From Zygnema cylindricum (lineage: Eukaryota; Streptophyta; Zygnematophyceae; Zygnematales; Zygnemataceae), in NCBI GenBank assembly GCA_037447655.1, contig JBBHKE010003021.1:1-64000 (forward strand): 64,000 nucleotides of DNA. Reading direction: 5' to 3'. The first letter of the stretch is position 1, and each line of letters starts with the position of its first letter. The notes beneath the pieces are model-generated. The model was not told the DNA's origin and did no database searches. It saw only the letters and a list, made by a program, of their open reading frames with translations. Shown piece after piece: positions 60,528 to 64,000 of this stretch. The translations under genes were made by a program, and so were the position numbers.

Positions 60528-61541
60528 AGGTTCTAAAAGTAGGCAACTCACACGAAGCCTGTAGGATAACCCTGACCCCTTTGTGTTTGAGCAATAATAA
60601 CTGCCACCTTGGCAGACAAAAACTCTGACCACCTTCACCCTTGTTAAGGCAAGACTCCTTTAAGTCGATAGCAAAAAGAATATCTGAATTTGCTCCTTTG
60701 AGCAGTAAGTTATAGAGGGTCAAAGTTGACCTTTTGTACAAAAGCTCCGTGGGAGAGAGGGTCCAATCTATCATATTTTTCTAAGTCATATCTCTCTCTA
60801 AAACTCTATCAACTGAAATACGCCACCAATCATAATATTGTGTTGTACTTAAAGGTACAGGTGTCGGTGTACTTTTTGTACGGCCATTGTACGACATGGC
60901 CAACAAGTCAACACATGTCATTTTTAGATTCGTTTTTGTAATCCCCGGAGATGTCGTATTCCAATATGGTTGTGTCACGTGTCAATCGATGTGATGTTGA
61001 CCGCAAACCGCGGAAAACCTATTCCGCGATCTCGGCATGCTTCGCGGCCGTCCGATTAAACGGGATTTCAATCGTAGCCGTCATAAATACTTGCGCGATA
61101 TTTGTTTCGCCTTCGAAACAAAGTGCGCGATATCCGTTTCGGATGTTCCGTACGCCGTACAACACAAACTGTATCTATGTCCAAATATCCCGTTAAATGA
61201 AATAGCCTACGTGTAAGTATTTATGTAATAATCAAACCTTATATCGTATAACCTTGATCTTAGTCTAATTGGCTAAGGCTACCGGCTACCGACGGCTCTT
61301 ACGAACGGTAGGTACCAGGTTCCAATCTCGGGTCCATCAATAACTATTATGGTAACTCTACCAATCTTATGTCTGTCCTCGTCTAGATAGCATAGGCGGC
61401 CATGGCTCTATCTCCCTCTCCAACTTTCAGTGATTGCGACAAGTGTGGGAGCAGGAGAGAGGAGTTAGAGGCAGAATACCTCTGCTTCTTTTTTGCATTT
61501 TACAGAACCAAGAAAATACTATAATAGCCTTTATTTCTATA
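60508..61541 (-). repeat. 5' LTR of G
   Basis: 1034 bp; the outer end reads TATAGAAATAAAGGC on the minus strand, so the usual TGT start has mutated to TAT. The GTAC cluster lies at about 60855-60895. Confidence 0.88.
61266..61345 (+). other. tRNA-like module in G 5' LTR
   Basis: ATTGGCTAAGGCTACCGGC and GGTTCCAATCT (61318-61328). The downstream TTTT of the 3' copy is TTAT here. Confidence 0.58.
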
Positions 61542-61619
61542 GATAAAGCTTACGGCTATCAAAGATTTGACGAATGTCAAGTACTAAGTTCAAATCCTTG
61601 GTCCGTCAATTCCTTTTTT
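61541..61619 (+). other. tRNA-like module in H LTR
   Basis: GATAAAGCTTACGGCTATC, AGTTCAAATCC (61587-61597) and TTTTTT (61614-61619). Element G inserted exactly at its 5' edge. Confidence 0.55.
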
Positions 61620-61801
61620 GGTAAATCTACCAAAACTACTCCTTGTCTTTCTAGAAGGCTTAAGCAGCCATGGCTCTAGTTCTGTATCCAGCCTTCAGTG
61701 ACTACTACAAGTGTGAGGGCTTGGAGAAGGGAGTTAGAGGAAGAGTGCCTCTGCTCCATTTCTATCCTAATATAGACCTAGGAAATACATCAATTTAAAC
61801 A
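61542..61801 (-). repeat. H 3' LTR, second part
   Basis: Start of the H LTR in element orientation (TGTTTAAATTGATG at 61801), with the CCATGGCTC block near 61668 and CCTTCAGTGACTAC like the C LTR. Joins 55114 across G. Confidence 0.8.
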
Positions 61802-63645
61802 CTCCCATTTTTTTCGGGTTTACTTTTATTTCAACTCCCAAAAAAACAACAAAACAAAAATATTTTTCTTTTTTTTTCTTTTTTTTTTCTCTCATTAAAC
61901 TTTAAGTGAATACCCTCGTGTTTAAAAAAATGTATTAGATGAGAAGAAATAAACATTGCATCTTGTTGATCACACATTTTATTTTGCAAACCACTTTTTA
62001 TAAATTCGAGCTCTTAAAGGAAAGATTTTATCCACCTCATCTTTTTTTCATCCGAGCAAAATCCAATTTTGTGCTTGCATTTCCAACAGCCACCTCTATC
62101 CTCAATCTGCAATGCATACCCAGATGCTAACCCTTTTACATGCATATCTTCATAATTGACATCACATCAAGTAGTGATGTCAAATCCACCCTCCGTTAAT
62201 TTGTTCATTAAATTTTCCTTTTCTCCCCTATCGTTTAAAGCTTTTTCTAGATTTAATCCTCCTATTTCCTCGGAATCCATTGAAGTCTCCTTTTTTCGAT
62301 ATGTTTTCTGTCTCCGAAATATCTATTAGAATATCCTCAACATTTTGATTTTTCCCTTATTCCAATTGTAATTCTAAATCTGACATTCTCATTTCTAAGT
62401 CATTTACTGTATACTCTTTCACATCCTCATCATGTTTAACTCCCTCAAGTTCCTCCTTTCTCTTCACTTCCTTTATACCTCGAAAAGCACACTGTTTCTT
62501 TCGTGGATTTTCTGTGTGTTTTTCTCTCTTCCCCATACTACTGATGTGGAGAAGCTCCAAAATTTCTTCATCGTGTTTCTCCATTTCCCCTTCTTCCTCC
62601 TCATTGACATCCCGACTTTTAATTTCTTCATATAGGACATTCCACCATATAGTGACCCGGTTCCCTACAAAAGAAGCAAACTCCACCTTTTGAAGCTCCC
62701 CTTACTTTTTCTCTTCATCTTTTTCTATTGAAGTGCCGATAAGGTTTATCTTTATCTTTTTTCCTCTCATCACGCATGCGCCAGTTACCATCATTCCTCT
62801 CATCACGCTTGCGCTAGTCACCACCAACTGTCAGTGCATTCATCCTATCACTTCCTCTACGAAGCTCCAAAGTGCTTTCCGTCTCAAAAATCATCCCCAT
62901 GGTAGTGCTCCAATTCCATGAGGAGTAGCCCATTTCCTGCATACGGTTAATGATGTTCTTGTACTCATGTGAAATTTTCATGATTAGTGCGTTAATCTTT
63001 CTCACCTCAAATTCTACATAACCTGCACTAGCAAATTCAACATAAAATGCAACAATATCATTACAAAACTCTATCATGATACCGCTTTTTTAAACATAGG
63101 CCTCTATTTTTTGTTTTACTAACTAATGTCGTGTATAGTCTCATCATTATACGTCTTAATTAGTGCTTCTAAGATTTCTGAAGATTTGGTTAAGGCTAAA
63201 AGTGTGGTAGCTATGGATTTAGACACATTTCTAAGCATAAAATGTTTTGCTATAGTATTTTTACACTCCCATATTTTACTGCCATTTTCTTCAGTTTTTA
63301 GTTTAGTTATAACCCCTACCAGTGGAATCGTAGCCGAGAGCCTAGCTCCCCTCACCATAGGTGTTCCTTATCCCTTATCCCTTTTTCCCTCTTCCATGGG
63401 AATAATTTCCGTTTCACTTTCCATTGCATTTGATCCCCGTTTGGTTTTCTGGGAAGCCCCAGATAAATCTCCATATTGAGTTCCACCGAAGCCCGGTGGA
63501 GGACCTTACATGTCCCGAAACAATTCCCCATAAGTGTTTTTCGAAAAGCAATCCCTCCATCTTAAATCCTCAATAAGTGAAGTCTATTCTATCACACAGG
63601 CACCCTAGATGGTGGGCCCATAACCTGAAATTTTGTGAGCTCCAT
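61802..63645 (-). pseudogene. H internal region: gag and vestigial RNase H
   Basis: Non-autonomous relative of C on the minus strand. Gag starts MELTKFQVMGP at 63645 in the 5' LTR and is broken into pieces: 63358-63119 (RGARLSATIPLVGV, AKHFMLRNVSKSIATTLLAL), 63077-62814 (MIEFCNDIVAFYVEFASAGY), and 62686-62357 (the knuckle region and CAFRGIKEVKRKEELEG). The RDER-type repeat and knuckle lie at about 62650-62830. Toward 61802 the same RT/RNase H scraps as in C occur. No protease, integrase or RT. Confidence 0.8.
63611..63625 (-). other. primer-binding site of H
   Basis: Minus strand GGTTATGGGCCCACC, perfect match to the C site, next to the LTR at 63626. Confidence 0.85.
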
Positions 63646-64000
63646 TCCCCCACAAAAATCGCTAATTTAAAAAGGCTTATCTAGATAGTGGTGACTCCAA
63701 ACTGATACTAACCCAAATGACTAACACCCTGATAGTCAAAACCCCAATAGATCTTCACCCTTGTGAAAAAAAAAAATCATTAAGCTCAGTTCCCCAACAG
63801 AGTGCAAAGTTAGAATATAAGTATTTGGACACATTCCCCCACTTTGACTTTCGATTAAAAATGCAACCACCCTGGTAGGCAAAATCTGTGACCAATTACA
63901 CCCCTATGTAGTGTGGACTCCAGTGAGTGTGCAGCAAAAAAAATTAGTGAATTTGATCCCTGGGCAGTTAGTTATGGTTGGCTAAAGATTTCTTATAAAT
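63626..64000 (-). repeat. 5' LTR of H, cut by window end
   Basis: Minus strand ends CACAAAATTTCA at 63626. Blocks match the C LTR end: CTGACTATCA, GGGGTTTTGACT, AAGTCAAAGTGGG, GGGTGTAATTGG. The rest lies beyond 64000. Confidence 0.85.

Larger units (their letters stand above)
55115..61541 (-). mobile_element. copia element G (inserted in the LTR of H)
   Basis: Minus-strand gag-pol element with LTRs 55115-56148 and 60508-61541, both 1034 bp. Flanks AATAA (55110-55114) and GATAA (61542-61546) are probably a 5-bp duplication with one mismatch. Same family as D. Many stops and shifts; inactive. Confidence 0.9.

Overview
The window is nuclear DNA of a streptophyte, a land plant or charophyte alga. 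The evidence is a spliced plant-type calcium-dependent protein kinase (CDPK), many Ty1/copia LTR retrotransposons with plant-like gag and pol, a PIF/Harbinger ORF1 plus transposase pair, hAT-type MITEs, and long AT-rich non-coding stretches. The half-tRNA priming of the copia elements and the LINE-like remnant would fit a bryophyte, lycophyte or charophyte better than a flowering plant. That placement is inference. The only host gene I can support is the CDPK; almost everything else recognisable is transposon.

Layout. 1-1631: 3' end of a copia element and its LTR (+). 1632-6285: non-coding, with three hAT-like MITEs sharing one terminal repeat (one split by a second MITE family) and a possible TA-flanked TIR element. 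6286-11332: CDPK, nine exons, 507 aa. 11333-16019: no recognisable gene. 16020-17010: decayed LINE-like protein (-). 17449-24673: copia D (-), abutting a partial LTR (E). 26577-27511: isolated LTR J (+). 27512-31140: non-coding, small repeats. 31146-46496: three copia elements nested inside each other. A (TSD CATCC) was hit in its integrase by B (TSD GAAAA), and B was hit between RT and RNase H by C (TSD GTTAG). 47159-48023: hAT-like non-autonomous element. 48278-52062: broken Harbinger ORF1 (+) and transposase (-), convergent. 52235-53069: 31-bp minisatellite. 53070-54727: 5' end of copia F (B family). 54728-64000: element H (-, same family as C), whose 3' LTR is split by copia G (-).

How the pieces work together. 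A, D and G are gag-pol elements and B is a second autonomous-type family. C and H keep gag and a scrap of the RT/RNase H region but lack protease, integrase and RT, so they must be mobilised in trans; the two C LTRs look identical, so C moved recently. In every element with a visible 5' junction, the base after the LTR starts a primer-binding site matching the anticodon arm of initiator tRNA-Met, and the gag ATG lies inside the LTR (20 nt before its end in A, C, D, G and H), so the primer site is also translated as Val-Met-Gly.

The most unusual feature is a tRNA-like module in the LTRs of all families except B/F. It reads antisense to the element, with an A-box/D-arm-like motif, a B-box-like motif 42-49 nt further on, and in most copies an oligo-T run just downstream. 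It looks like an RNA polymerase III unit or its relic, comparable in principle to the 5S rRNA carried by Cassandra elements. The same LTRs also share a U3 block with ACACGTGT, about five GTAC motifs, an inverted CCAAT box and a TATA box.
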